A DNA stretch of 64,000 bases from Cordilura impudica (GCA_963682025.1 OY821519.1:5938668-6002667), one strand, 5' to 3'; counted from the first letter of the stretch, positions 1 to 11,779 are shown. Notes: generated by a model from the sequence alone, not told the origin. A program made the numbers and translations.

Positions 1-740
1 CGACTAATAGATACCCTATACCATGCGTTTAGAGACCCTATCTCTTAGGCCAAACTAACTGGACATAGAAAATAAGCATAAACCAAATTTGAGTGGCATT
101 TTTATAAATTTTTTTGTCTGCAGATATGAAAAAGTTCATATCGGATGCTATATCTATATGGGCACTAGGCCTAAAATTGGACCGATCCTGATCGTTTTTG
201 GTAAAGTCTCTTATATTTTGCAAAAATATATACAAACAAAATTTGAAAAGAATCAGTGCAATATTTTTGTTTTTGATAGATTTAAGTGCAGATCGGGAAG
301 CAGCTATGACTAAGAATTTTCCTATAGGGTGTAATTTTGAACTACTGATTAATAAATGTAATAAACACATACAAACCCAATTTGACTGAGATCTATATGA
401 TAATTTGGAACTTATGGCAATTTATGTCGATTTCATAGGGGTCATTTGTATGGGGGCTAGGTCTGAACATGGACCGATTCTCACCAATTTCAACAGTGTT
501 CATCCCATAGCCGATTGAAGCTTATATTTTGAATTTCATAAAAATACATTCATATTTGCGACCTGTAGTTTGATTACAAGCTTTACATGGACACACAGAC
601 GGACGGACGGACATGGCTATTTCGACTTAAAAAGTGATTCTGAGTCGATCGGTATAATTAAAGATGGGTCTAGGACGAATATTTTTGGTTGTTACAAACA
701 GCAGCACAAAGTCATTATAACCAAACCGCATAGTGGTATA
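1..740 (-). mobile_element. Dispersed repeat family A, copy 1 (cut by window edge)
   Basis: Reverse-strand copy of a non-coding repeat that recurs at 2750-3554, 3841-3999, 17265-18047 and 52656-53383. Read in its own direction it has a TATACCC start with a small hairpin (CCACTATGTGG), then GGGTATAATGACTTTG, a run of GTCCGTCC units, and a 3' end with a palindrome around AGTCGGTCTAGACCGACT followed by ACTTGTT. The first bases of the window lie inside the 3' palindrome, so the copy is cut by the window edge. The two short ORFs here are not conserved between copies. The family is unclassified; it has no poly-A tail and no coding capacity. Confidence 0.85.
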
Positions 741-843
741 TTGTAGATCAATTCTGATTCAAAAGTGGTTGTGAATAATTTGTGATTTGCAGTTTTTTTT
801 TTTTTTTTTTTTCTTGATTTTATAACAAAATTTAAAGAAATAA

Positions 844-2720
844 TGAAGGGATGAAAGAAGTTGACTTGATCTATCAGACGTATTCATGTTTTGACCCAAC
901 ATTTTACGAACGAGTTGCTACTTCTTTAGTCAATTCTCTTGAGCGGGAAAGGTAAACGGAGGAGGGATTCGAAACAATTGTTGTCGATTATGTGCCGGAT
1001 GAGGATGCACCTTCCGATATTGAGCAGGAACAAGGGTTGGAGATAGAGAAGAACTGTGACAGCAATGAATCTGAAGATGATATTCAGCCAGAAGTCCAAT
1101 TGTAGTCAGATAGAAATAACATAGACCGAACTTCGGATTTTTACGGAAAAGATGGCTAAAAATGGAGCAAAGTGCCACCTGCAGCCGCCCGTATCCGCAC
1201 CCGTAATACTATGCGATTTCTTTGAGGTCCTGTGGAAAAAAAATCAATTCCAATTGAAGTATTTAAGAAATTTTTTACCCCCAACAGCGTATTTAATATT
1301 TTAAATGCAACAAATCAGTATGCCAACGATTCGATATCCAAGTTGAATCAAAATAACCGAGACAAGAATAAAGTGTGGAAGACATTCAAGAAGATGAACT
1401 AGATGCTTTCATAGGTATTTTTCTAACTTCTGGTGTAAGCCATAACAATATGCAGCACGCACAAGTCCTCTAGAAAACAACGAGTCTACCAATTTTTAGA
1501 GCGATAATGTCGCAACATCGCTTCATCTCTTTATTGCATTGTATCCGATTTGACGATAGCTCCGTGTGTGCATTTCGTGCATAAGCTGATAAAGCTGTAA
1601 CAATTAGTGACATTTGGAACATCTTAAATGAGAACCTGGAAAAATATTACCGGCCACGTAGCAACAGCACCATTGGTGAGCAACTATTTCTATATCGCGG
1701 CCGCACAAAAATTACCCATTATATTCCCTGAAAGCCTGTTAGGTATGGCATTAAAATATGGTGGGCGTGTGATGCCAAGACTCATTACCCACTACGCGGC
1801 AATATATACACTGGTAAAAATGCAAATGGAAACCGCGCTACAGACCAAGGTGAAACGGAAAAAAAATGAGCCTCAAGACGTACTCATTCCGGTCGGATAA
1901 TTATAATGGATAATTCTTTACGATGTTAAAGGGCTGTAAAAGGTTGATAAATATTGATTTGGGTTTTGTTGGTTCTGTTCGGAATAGCAACACATATATT
2001 CCATTTGAGATTAAAAATCACAGCTCTCGGCCAATTCTAAATTTCGATTTTTTTTAAATCATATTGCTATATGCTGATATACTCCGAAAAAAAAATCGTT
2101 AATCTTCTCTCTACTCTTTATCATAATAAGAATGTTGTTGGCATACTAAAGATAACGGAAACAGTTAAATATTATAATCAAAACAAATGCGGAGTCGATG
2201 CAATGGACCAAATGTTAGGGCGTTACAAGGAGATGGAGTTTAGCTTTATTTTAATATAATAACAGTTATGGCCATGGAAAGTTAAACAATTTGTAAAGAA
2301 GTAGATGGCCTCAAAAATACACATGCTGGCAGAAATTTTCTGCTTTCTCTGTCTGAATCACTAGGTCGTCCTGAAATAGAGAAACGCTACACCAATCCAC
2401 AAGTCTAAAAGCAATTCTCCAGTCGATCAGCTATTGAATCATTCTTCGGCCGACATTTATTGTTAAGTTTTTATATCTGATATGTGTATTACATATGATA
2501 AAATTGTTTCTGTTTGATATTTTAGACAGCTACAACAAATGTTACTACATCAAGAGGAGCCAAAGCTATGGAGAAGCGTTGAGACTGTCAGTTAGTAATA
2601 CCTGTGATAAAATACGGCGCAAAACTTGCTCCTTTTGTGAAAAGTGTATGCAGCCCGTATGTCAGCAACAATTCAAATGCGCCTATACATGTCTCTTATG
2701 CATAAATGAAGAGCTTTAAG
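844..2720 (+). pseudogene. piggyBac-like transposase, decayed copy P1
   Basis: Remnant of a piggyBac-family DDE transposase, broken by many stops and frameshifts. In order I can read an acidic N-terminal region, YGKDGTKWSKVPP-like text near 1140-1180, FKKFFTPNSVFNIL near 1260, a block like GKNxxVDEQLxxYRGRTK near 1650-1720, then IKIWWACDAKTHYPLRGNIY at about 1752-1812, which contains the conserved W-x-C-D-x-K-T strand of the family. KYYNQNKCGVDAMDQM (about 2165-2216) matches the third conserved block, which includes a catalytic Asp. The end carries a cysteine-rich zinc-binding tail (CSFCEKCMQPVC, 2628-2665). Repeat A flanks it on both sides and no TTAA-bounded termini are visible. Clearly dead. 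Confidence 0.85.
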
Positions 2721-2749
2721 AATAAATTCAATATTTCCAATATTTTTTT

Positions 2750-3554
2750 CATACCCTATACCTATATATACCCTATACCCTATATATATGTTGTTTGGGT
2801 ATAATGACTGTGCTGCTGTTAGTAGCTACCAAAAATATTTGACCAGGACCCATCTCAGAATCACTTTCTGGGTCGTTTTAGTTATGTCCGTCCGTCCGTC
2901 CGTCCGTCTGTGTCTCCATGTAAACTTTGTAATCAAACTACAGGTCGCAAATATAAATATAATTTCATTAAATTTGTTATATAAGCTTTTCTCGCCCATA
3001 GGAGAAACGGTAATGAAATCGGTGAAAATCGGTCCATGTTCAGACCTAGTCTCCATACAAATGACCCCTATGAAATCGACATAAATTGCCATAAGATCCA
3101 AATTATCATATAGATCTTAGTAATATTGGGTTAGTATGTGTTTATTATACCCACTAATCAGTTGTCCAAAAATAATACCTATTGGACAATTCTTAGTCAT
3201 AGGCCCCATATATAGAGCTGCATCCCGATCTTGACTTAAATCTTTAAAAAAAAAACAAAAATATTGCACAGATTTTTCCCAAATTTGGTTTATGTATATG
3301 TTTTCAAAATATAAGTGACTTTGCCAAATATGGTCAGGATCGGTCCATTTTTCGACTTAGTCCCCATATAAATATAGTACCCGATATCAACTTTTTCATA
3401 TCTTCAGCAAAAAAAATTAATAACAATGCCACTCAAATTTGGTTTTTGCTTTTTTTCTATATCCAGTTAGTTGGACCGAAGAGATAGGGTTTCTAAACTA
3501 TGGTATAGGATATCGTATGGTCGGTCTAGGCCGACTATAACTTTCTTACTTGTT
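2750..3554 (+). mobile_element. Dispersed repeat family A, copy 2
   Basis: Forward copy running from the repeated ATACCCTATACC start, through GTCCGTCCGTCC at 2886-2906, to the GGTCGGTCTAGGCCGACT palindrome and CTTACTTGTT end. It starts about 30 bp after the stop of the piggyBac remnant. The 98- and 91-codon ORFs on the two strands are shadows in the repeat. Confidence 0.85.
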
Positions 3555-3555
3555 T

Positions 3556-3835
3556 AATTATTAATTTATTTTGATTTCCTGTACAACAAGTCTTACGATT
3601 GGATTAAAGGAGGAGTAATAGTAATAAGCAATAATGTTAAAACATTTACAAGTAAAATTTAAAATTTTATCAATACATAAAAAAAACTAATAATGAAATA
3701 GGTTTAAATGAAATCAAAATTGAATCATAGTTATACAACAATTAAGAATGGGAAAAAAATTAAACTAACAAATCAAAAATTAAATTAATTAAATTAAAAC
3801 AACAAAAAACATAACAAGTTTAAGCACGACTAAAA
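3556..3835 (-). mobile_element. 3' tail of a LINE, same type as 20506-20640
   Basis: Directly after repeat A lies TTTCCTGTACAACAAG, which is also found at the 3' end of the LINE at 20.5 kb and in a related form at 35.2 kb. On the minus strand it reads as the last part of a 3' UTR followed by A/T-rich (TAAA)n-like sequence. No coding part remains. Assigned from short shared blocks only. Confidence 0.5.
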
Positions 3836-3840
3836 AGATC

Positions 3841-3999
3841 AACAAGTAAGAAAATTATAGTCGGTCTAGACGAATCAGATAGTGATTCTGATTCGATTGG
3901 TATAATAAAAGATGGGTCTAGGTCAAATATTTTTGGTAGTTACAAACAGCAGCACAAAGTCATTATACCCAAACCACATAGTGGTATAGGGTATAAAAA
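3841..3999 (-). mobile_element. Repeat A, copy 3, internally deleted
   Basis: Both ends are present on the minus strand (AACAAGTAAGAAAATTATAG at the left, GGGTATAAAAA at the right) but about 600 bp of the interior, including the GTCCGTCC block, is missing. Retention of both ends with internal loss resembles deletion derivatives of DNA transposons. Confidence 0.8.
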
Positions 4000-4069
4000 T
4001 GGACCTTTTAAAGTGCATGGCATTGCTTATAAATTGTATCTTTGGAGGTATAGAGCAGAGCATACGGTC

Positions 4070-4122
4070 AAGCTCGAGTACTCGAGCTACCCGAGCTAGT
4101 CGGAGCTCGAGCTACTCGAGTA
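4070..4122. repeat. Palindromic CTCGAG cluster
   Basis: Several overlapping palindromes (GAGCTCGAG, AGTACTCGAGCTAC) form a compact GC-richer island in AT-rich surroundings. The element ACTACTCGA from the following tandem array appears here (GCTACTCGAG), so this may be the degenerate edge of that array. Confidence 0.5.
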
Positions 4123-4249
4123 GTAAAAATTAGCATTTTTCATATTTGAAAGCGTGTAAAAAGTTAAATATAGGTATTTAGTATAACAAATGTATATTTG
4201 TTAGAATCGTACAGATACCTGGAATATCATCGTTAAATTTCACTTGAAT

Positions 4250-6170
4250 CAGAGTGTCCCACTGGCGTGGGCAAACTACTACTCGAAAAAGCTCGACGAC
4301 TTTCCATACAAATGTATGAAAATATTAACTTCATAGATGTTTGACGTCATTTAAGAAAAAATTTCCAAAAAGACATGGTATGATTTTACGTTTTTTTAAG
4401 TCAGCTATATTGGTAGATTAGTCTCCAGAAATATTGAAGCACTCTGATAAAAACTATGGAGTGGGCTAAGTACTACTCGAAAAAGATCATCCACGTTCCA
4501 ACCAAATGTATGGAAATAATGTTCTTCGTATATGTTTGATGCATATTTACAAAAAAAATTTTCAATAAAAGTTCGAAAAAACTTTCAGTATTTTAATCTG
4601 AATATATGTAGAGGATATGTTTTCAAAATTTCAAAGCATTTGGGCAAAAATGTTGGCGTGTGGGAACAACTAATCGAAAAAGATCGGAAATTTTGCAAAA
4701 AGTGTAAAAAAATAAAAAAAAAATTTTTTTTAATTTTTTCACTTCTGTAATTGACTATATTCAGAGATTACTCATAAAAAATTTTAAGCCATTCCGACCA
4801 AAATTGTGGCGTCGGGATAGCACTACTCGACTGATATTGGCCACTTTCTATAAAAATGTGTGAAAATATGCTCTTATTTGAAGTTTGATAACATTTTCCA
4901 CAAAATTTTCCACAACGACTTAATAAAAAATTACATTCGTTAGAGCTGTATATACAAAGAGAACACTTCTTTCAAGTTTCAAAGCATTCCGCCAAAAATT
5001 GAAGCTTGGAGGACTACTACTCGACGAAAAACAAAAAATAAAAAAATAATTTTTCCAAAAAAAAAAATTTTTTTTTCTTTTTACTGCCCGTAATTGACCT
5101 TATTCACAGATGACTCATTTAAAAAATTAAGTCATTCCGATTAAAATTGAGCTCTGGGCGAACAACTACTCGAAAAAGATCAACCACTTTCTATACAAAT
5201 GTGTGCAAATTTGATCTTATTTTAAATTTGATGTAACTTTAAAAGAAAATTTCCATAAGGACTTGCTAAAATTTTTTACTGTTTGTAGTTGCAAATATAT
5301 CAAGATAATCTTCCTAAAATTTCAAAGTATTCCGACAATAATTTTGCTGTTGTCGAACTACTACTCGATAAAGCTCGACCACTTTCCATACAAATATATG
5401 AAAAAATTCACGTCATGCAAGTTTGACATGGATTTACATAAAATATTTAAGGCACACATGATAAAAATTTATGCTTTTTAAAGTTGAAAATATGATTACA
5501 TTGCGTACACGAAACTCCAAAGTAATATGGCCAAAATTGTGGCTCGGACGAACTACTACTCGAAAAAGATCAGACTCTTCCCATACAAAAGTGAGAAAAT
5601 TTGCTCTTATTTCATGTTTGATATAATTTTACAGAAAATTTTTTATAATGACATAGCCCAAATTGGGGTGGATAAACTACTACTCGAAAAAGCTCGACCA
5701 CTTTCCATACAAATGTATGAAAACATTCACTTCATGGAAGTTTGACATCGATTTACAAAAAATTTTTCAAAAGTATATGGTAAAAATGAATACAAATTGT
5801 AGTCCATTATATCAACACATTATTTTTCTAAAACATTGGAACACTCGGGTGAAAGGTGAAAGATCAGTAATTAAAAAAAAATCATTTTTCAAAAAATATT
5901 TAAGGAACACATGCTACAAATTTATAAATTTTAAAATAGCATATAAGAGGACATAACGTCTTTAAAATTTCAAAGAATTATGACAATAACTGTGCTGTTG
6001 CCGAAATACTACTCGGAAAAAATCAGCCAAATCCTTCAGCGAAATCCTTATATGTTCTGAAGTTGGAGTACATTGCATCCTTCAAATTTCAACCTATTCC
6101 AAGGAAAATTATGGAGGCGGCGAACTACTACTCGAAAAAATTCAGCTACTTACATACAGTGTGCGCAAAT
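4250..6170 (+). repeat. Degenerate ~190-bp tandem array
   Basis: The phrase ACTACTCGAAAAAG followed by C/GATC-CACTTTCCATAC and AAATGTATGAAAA recurs at about 4270, 4463, 4663, 4815, 5010, 5160, 5350, 5545, 5678, 6000 and 6120. Most spacings are 190-200 bp, with some near 130-150. Each unit also carries a TTCAAAGCATTCCG-like phrase. Units are well diverged, so the array is old. Apparent ORFs of 60-97 codons here are carried by the repeat and share no protein homology that I recognise. Confidence 0.75.
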
Positions 6171-6289
6171 ATACTCTTCTTTCAAGTTTGAAATAAGTTA
6201 TTATATTTATTTTAGTGAATATTTCATTTTATCTAAGTTCATAAAAACTAATAATTTTTTAAAAATGAATTTTGAAAAATAATGATAAA

Positions 6290-6890
6290 TAATTTCTAAA
6301 GTGAAAGAAATAAACAACAAGTTAGCGAAGATAATTGCAGTCAATCAAATAATTTTATTAATATAAAATAAAAAATATTACATTTAAAAAAAACATATAT
6401 TTTTTTAATCTTCTGAAAATTTCCAAGCAATGTCTTACATTAGCATTTTTCATGGTTACTGGTAATTTACATTAGTTTTTACGTAATCAATGTAATGGAT
6501 TTACAATAAAATTATTAAACCAATTAGAAACAGTTGAAAGGTTTTTGTAGAGTCCATTTGCATACATCGTTACACCCATTTTAACAATAGAATAACTTCT
6601 TATATATTATAAAAAGCTTTTCCTTTTTATTTCCTTTTCAGGATGAGACCTGGGAATGAATTGTTCCAGTTTTACATTATTGATGCAAAGTATTTTTCTA
6701 TTATTATTATTTCTTATTTTTTTAATAAATACATTTACATGCTGGTAAAAGAATTCATGTGTGCATACATGTGTTTGTTTTATATTATGACATTATAAAT
6801 CCATTTCCATGTTTGGACTTTTATATTGTGTTAAAAAGTTAATGTATTCGAAATATAAAGGGGCGATTGAGAATAAAGGAGATTGTGTAT
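6290..6890. other. AT-rich stretch, nothing recognised
   Basis: No ORF, RNA or repeat boundary that I can support. Long A and T runs only. Confidence 0.5.
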
Positions 6891-7400
6891 ACCCTACACC
6901 ACACCATGGTTAAAAAATACTTGACCCATAACTTAGTGCAGCAGCCTTTATGGGGGGGTTGAGAAATTCCAATTTACGGTGAAAGTAGTAGACCAGTATA
7001 ATAAAATCTATGAAGGGTTTGGCGTTCCAAGCCAAACTTTTTCTTTTATGACCTTTTATATTTTTTCTTTGTATTGATGTTTTTTTTTTCTTAATGTTTC
7101 AAATACAACTCAAGAACCATTAATGATTTTTCATTTCATTCGCCAGCAAATGGGTTCACTAAATCAAATAAAACTAATTCCTTTGAATGAAATCTTCAAA
7201 CAATTTTATTTTTTTTCCCTTTTTTTATATAAATTTTTTGAATAACTTAACAAATTTATGGCGTATGATTGGTATTTATAAGCACAGTTGAATAGATATA
7301 TACGTATGAGTGATATCTTTAATGTTAAATCAAACATACATCACAATTTTTATACAATTTTTTAATTGATAGAAATATGGAACGCCAATGGGCTTCCTAA
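6890..7400. mobile_element. Dispersed repeat family C, fold-back copy
   Basis: TGAGAAATTCCAA, AGTAGACCAGTATAATAAAA and GGTTTGGCGTTCC (6959-7045) match 52549-52620. The right part (7310-7400) matches 53383-53500 in reverse complement, including ATATCACTCATACGT and the GGAACGCCAA end. The copy therefore has opposing ends, like a fold-back or rearranged element. No coding capacity. Confidence 0.6.
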
Positions 7401-7879
7401 TCATAAAATTGAAACGAACTTTTCATTAAGAACAATTATATTAACATATCTTCGATCTCTGAAACTCACTTCGTGAGTGAACAATTTTTTAAAATAAGAA
7501 ATTACGACATAGTGAACGCTAACCACCCCGATAGAGCGCAAGCAGGCGCCGCACGGTGGCTGAAAATCGTTTTTCATTGGCCAAAATTCTGTAAATTTTG
7601 CACCGATCAAAATATTTAAGCAATTTTTTAGTGGACAGATATTTAGTTCAGCTTGACTCAGCTTGATTGTGGACTTTTGAAGGAATTCTGGGTCAAAATT
7701 TAACTTTTGATTTTTTTAACTTTTAGAGTAAAATATGTGTTAATTATGTTTTTATTTATTAAAAAATTTAATATTTGGATTTTAATAATAATTATAAATA
7801 TTTTGTTGTAATAATTGGATTTTTTAATAATTAGAAAAATTTAATCAATTATTTTCATAATGATTTAATATAAATGCTT

Positions 7880-8110
7880 ACACTCAAAAAAAATTTTACA
7901 CTCAAAAAAAAAAAAAATAGTAAAATCAACTGGAGATTTTGCTATTAATACTGAAAAATTAAAAATTTTTTGTTGTCAAATTTCCAAATTTGTTTACACT
8001 CAAAGAATATTTACACTTAAAAAAAAAAAACGTTAATAATATTATCTAAAAATCTTGCTATTACTACAGAAAAATTAATTTTTTGCTATCAAATTTGATA
8101 ATTTTAAAAA
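7880..8110 (+). repeat. Two-unit tandem duplication, ~120 bp unit
   Basis: TTTACACTCAAA, then a long A run, then TTGCTATTAATACTGAAAAA and a TTGTTGTCAAATTT end are seen twice. The flanks from 7560 to 8440 are otherwise AT-rich with no supported gene. Confidence 0.55.
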
Positions 8111-8439
8111 ACGTTTTAAAAATAAAAACTGTAATAGATTTTAATTGCTTTTTTAACAATAGTAGGTTCTGTTTATTATTATTTTGTACTAATACTACGT
8201 TTTTCGTACTTAAATAATAACGAAAGGCAATTATAATTATTATTCATTTGACTCAAATATTGATTGCAAATATTCCATATTTTGTTCTGTGTTATTTCTG
8301 TTCTTTAGTAGTTTTTTATTGTAGAGCTGTGGCCACTTACACCAACTAAAGGCTTTAATCCTACCAATATTATAAAATAGACCGCAGGTCTTTATCGATG
8401 ATAGCTTGCGAGTAGTAACCATTTATTTTTGATAAAAAA

Positions 8440-8790
8440 AGAAAAAACAAGTAGGAGTGTAAAATTCGGCTATGCCGAATCTTTGATACCCTCCACCTAG
8501 GTTTTCTTGCACTATTTGTAACAAATTTAAATAAAGTATTTGAAAATGTAAACAATTTGATCAATTTAGTAATTTATTACAACAAATACTCTGAATTTTC
8601 AGCATTTACGTTTAACAATTTTAAAGTCAATAGAAGATATTAAACAAAATATATTTTTAAATTTCGGACCTTTTTCGGAATACTTGACCATGTCTTTTAT
8701 TTTAAAAGCACTAACGTTAATCAGTTTTATTTTTTCGATCTAATTATGACATTCCATTTGTAACGCATCGATAAATGGATTTGCGTCTAT
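8440..8790 (-). mobile_element. Fragments of repeat family B
   Basis: ACAAGTAGGAGTGTAAAATT, the palindrome TTCGGCTATGCCGAA and GATACCCTCCACC (8445-8502) are the reverse complement of the 3' end seen at 59627-59678. At 8748 the 5' phrase ACATTCCATTTGTAACGCAT appears in the other direction. So two pieces in opposite orientation lie here, probably a rearranged copy. Confidence 0.6.
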
Positions 8791-9077
8791 GTGTTTAATG
8801 CAAAAGATTTCTTACTTTTGTCGAATTGTAGGGATTTTTTGAAAATTTTTTTTTAACAACTCAATATTATATACGTTTCAATTTTAAACTTTAAAATTAA
8901 AAATATCTATCTTTTTTAAATCTGGTAATAACTCTATAATATGGAGATAGTAAATACGTGGCTTCTTTAATAAGAATGACAAGTAAAACACACTTTTGTG
9001 CAGTTTACTTGTTTTGTGCATTTTTTTTAATACATACATAAGTACGCCATCTTTGTAGATCTCTTCGATTATATTAA

Positions 9078-9529
9078 AGGTGCTATTACATGATGTGTTT
9101 TTTACATATGTACTGTCAAATTTTCCCACAACAAAAGTTGTACACATCGTGTGATACATATGAAACATTGTTTATGTACAATTCATGAAGAAAGTCACAT
9201 GTTCCTTTTTCAATTAGAACAGGTTCTATTTTTGCATGACAAACATGAAAATACAACACTGCTTGTGGCGAAAGAAAAACAGAGTAAATTTTAAAGATTA
9301 ATATTGAAAGAAAAATAAATTGTTTAGTATTAACAATTAAAAAATATATAACCTTTTTTTTAACAATAAATTTTTGTAAATTCACAAATTAAATCAGCTG
9401 TTGCTTACACTTAGAGGTTATGTTATTATGAATCGTATGTAAAAGACAATTTTGACAGACATGAGGAATTTTATATGGATAAAAAAAGTGACAGTACATA
9501 TGTAAAAAACACTTCATGTAATAGCACCT
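9078..9529. mobile_element. MITE, 452 bp, TSD TAA
   Basis: The left end AGGTGCTATTACATGATGTG is repeated as the reverse complement at the right end (CACTTCATGTAATAGCACCT). The inverted repeat runs about 45 bp, to TACATATGTACTGTCA. TAA sits on both sides (9075-9077, 9530-9532). A 3-bp TAA/TTA duplication is typical of PIF/Harbinger, but there is no coding sequence to confirm the superfamily. The 94- and 89-codon minus ORFs are internal to the MITE and not credible genes. Confidence 0.8.
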
Positions 9530-9598
9530 TAAGTAAGTTTGTAAATAAAAAGAATATTAAAATATTATAAATGTAAACATAATTGATTTTAGAAAAAT

Positions 9599-9952
9599 GT
9601 CCGATTCGTTTTTCAATGATGCTGAAAAGACATCAAAGAAATACAGAAAACAAAGGTTTTACTCAAGTTAGTTGAGAGACGAGAAGCTAATGGGATAGAA
9701 CAGGTCAAAGATGACGACTTTAAATACAGATGCAAGGCTTGTGAAAAAATATTAAATTGCGATAAATCAGATCTAAGTATACATGCTAATAACCAATGTC
9801 TTAAAAAAATATCTTTTAAAACCAACAACCAAAATTCTGTTTACGTTATAAGATCCCATTTGCAAGCCATTTTAATTAATTGTGTAAATTTTAAATGCAC
9901 ATCTAGCCATATAAAAGATGAATTATACAGAATAGTAAAAATATTTTTTTTA
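9599..9952 (+). pseudogene. Zinc-finger fragment, possibly a transposase N-terminus
   Basis: After an ATG (MSDSFFNDAEKTSKKY) a shifted frame reads KLVERREANGIEQVKDD and then KYRCKACEKILNC, KSDLSIHANNQC. The C-x2-C plus downstream His/Cys spacing resembles the single finger found near the N-terminus of BED or hAT-related proteins. The reading ends at a stop near 9953. One frameshift separates the ATG from the finger, unless a small intron is present. It could be an exon of a domesticated gene; I cannot tell. Confidence 0.4.
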
Positions 9953-10293
9953 TAATATCTGTTGATTTTTTATATTGTTTTTATGTAATTCTAATGATAT
10001 TCTTAACTTATTTTTTATGATATTTTTTTCGTTTTTATGTTATTTTCGCATTATTGAAATTGAAAATTAACAAATTAAAAATAATTTTTTTTTTTGAAAA
10101 ATTGAAAAACGTAGTGTAGGGAAAAATGTAGGGAAAAAAGGGATTTTTTTTCATTAGCGTAGAGATTTCTGTAACAATCTCCTGGCATCACTGGTACCTA
10201 TTAAAAAACAATGTAAGATTTCACAAAACAATGCGACGTATATCTGCTTTGTTCAAAAACTTTCATAAGACTAAATGAAATTGTTACTTATGT

Positions 10294-10866
10294 ATGAAAC
10301 ACATAGACGACAGAGGCTACACAAACACACGGATACAAATGCTACTGGCTACAATTGTAGCCGTGTAGTCAACTACTTAATTTTTTTGAAAACGACAGCA
10401 ACATATAACAACAATATAAACAGCTGTTTTTATACAAAATCATTTTTATTTCAGTAGTGCCAATTATATTTTTTTTTTTAACTTTATTAAAATAGAAAAA
10501 TATATATGATTCTATATAAAATTGTCTTAAATATATTACTTATTTATAATGCATTATTATAACGTAAAAATAAATAAATAAATTTACTTATTAATAGAAT
10601 TATTATAGCATTTCATTTTGCGATTAATTTTTTCAACAAAATAAAATATTTCATAGCACTAATATCTTTTACATATTTTGTTATATTGTCAACACTATTT
10701 TTATTTTGTAGCCAACAAAAACAGAAATTAGCCTAAGTTGACTACAGCAGCAAAAGTGGTCATGTAGTCGTGTAGCTGTGTTGGTGTCAAAATGATCGTT
10801 TTCATGTAAACGTGTGTATTTTTGACAGGCTGTAGTCGTGTAGCCGCTGTCGTCTATGTGTTTCAT
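10294..10866. mobile_element. MITE, ~573 bp, with GTGTAGTC-rich arms
   Basis: ATGAAACACATAGACGACAG at the left is matched by its reverse complement at the right end. The arms continue with GGCTACAC and repeated copies of the GTGTAGTC theme. No target duplication is obvious. Non-coding. The CAG/CTG next to GGCTACAC would suit a hAT-type end, but that is a guess. Confidence 0.75.
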
Positions 10867-10879
10867 GAGAGAGTTCGGC

Positions 10880-11520
10880 TAACTGGTGCCATTATGTACA
10901 TGTGTGTGTAAACAAAAATATACGATATCCCAGTAATCATTTCGAAGATTGTTTTAACAAAAATCATCTTACTGTGTCTTCTTCGAGCACTTTTGATGAT
11001 CAAAAACTGATTAATCACATGCGGTATTAGAAAGAGATTAAGAAATGATTTTTGCTTACGCTTAAAAAGTGATTTATAGAAAAATGACATTAAATATGAC
11101 TCAAAAATAAGTCGAAATTAATCAGAAAATTGGTTAAAAAAGGTTCTCAAGATGAGTCGGGGGTAAGGTAATATTTCCTCCCAACGAAAGAATATTTTGT
11201 GATCAGCAAAAGAGCGCATTTATGACTGTTTTAATAGCACGGAGGAGTCAAAAAAGACTCCACATGATCACTTATTGCATAAATTGTTTACTGGGATTTT
11301 ATTCACTATCTGTAGAAACAGTTTTTTAAGTAAAACAAATCTGCACACAATTTCAATTCTATTTCGTTTACAATGATACGATCACTTTGTTTACTAGCTG
11401 GTAGTAAAATAAGGAAATAGTATTATAATACAGCGTAATGATGAATTGTACTTCTCAATTAGTTTATTTTTAATGTGCCATAAGAAGTTCGGTTTGTGCT
11501 AAGAAATGAATGAATATATG
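10880..11520. other. No recognised feature
   Basis: Unique-looking AT-rich sequence. The 75-codon minus ORF has no recognisable features. Confidence 0.4.
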
Positions 11521-11523
11521 CTT

Positions 11524-11634
11524 CCCAGGGCGAAGTTTAATCATTGCACTTTGATTGAGTTGAGCCCGCGACTATTCCTGATGTGGATAGCTCGTGCCTA
11601 CAATTTTTGGTAGGTGGGAATGGCGTTTGTGCAA
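11524..11634 (+). pseudogene. U1 snRNA 3' half, pseudogene copy 1
   Basis: From AATCATTGCACTTTGATTGA through CGACTATTCCTGATGTGG, CTCGTGCCTACAATTTTTGG to GGGAATGGCGTTTG, this follows insect U1 snRNA from stem-loop II to stem-loop IV. The Sm site (AATTTTTGG) is intact. The first half, with the 5' splice-site pairing region and stem-loop I, is not recognisable upstream. Sequence comparison is from memory of U1; no search was run. Confidence 0.8.
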
Positions 11635-11656
11635 AGGGAAGCATGAACACTTGTCT

Positions 11657-11773
11657 ACCAGAGCGAGGCTTAATCATTGCACTTCGATTGAGCTGAGCTC
11701 CGCGATTATTCCTAATGCGGAATATATCGTGTATTAAATTCTCGGCAGTCCGGGAATGGCGTTTGCCTGCGCC
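11657..11773 (+). pseudogene. U1 snRNA 3' half, pseudogene copy 2
   Basis: Second copy about 135 bp downstream in the same direction: GAGCGAGGCTTAATCATTGC, CGCGATTATTCCTAATGCGG and CCGGGAATGGCGTTTGCCTG. Loop IV is better preserved than in copy 1, but the Sm region is altered (TTAAATTCTCGG). It also lacks the 5' half. The 80-codon minus ORF over both copies is a shadow. Confidence 0.8.
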
Positions 11774-11779
11774 AATCAT

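Noticed and set aside
1..740. Short ORFs on both strands of repeat A
   Set aside because: Not conserved in the other four copies, so not coding.
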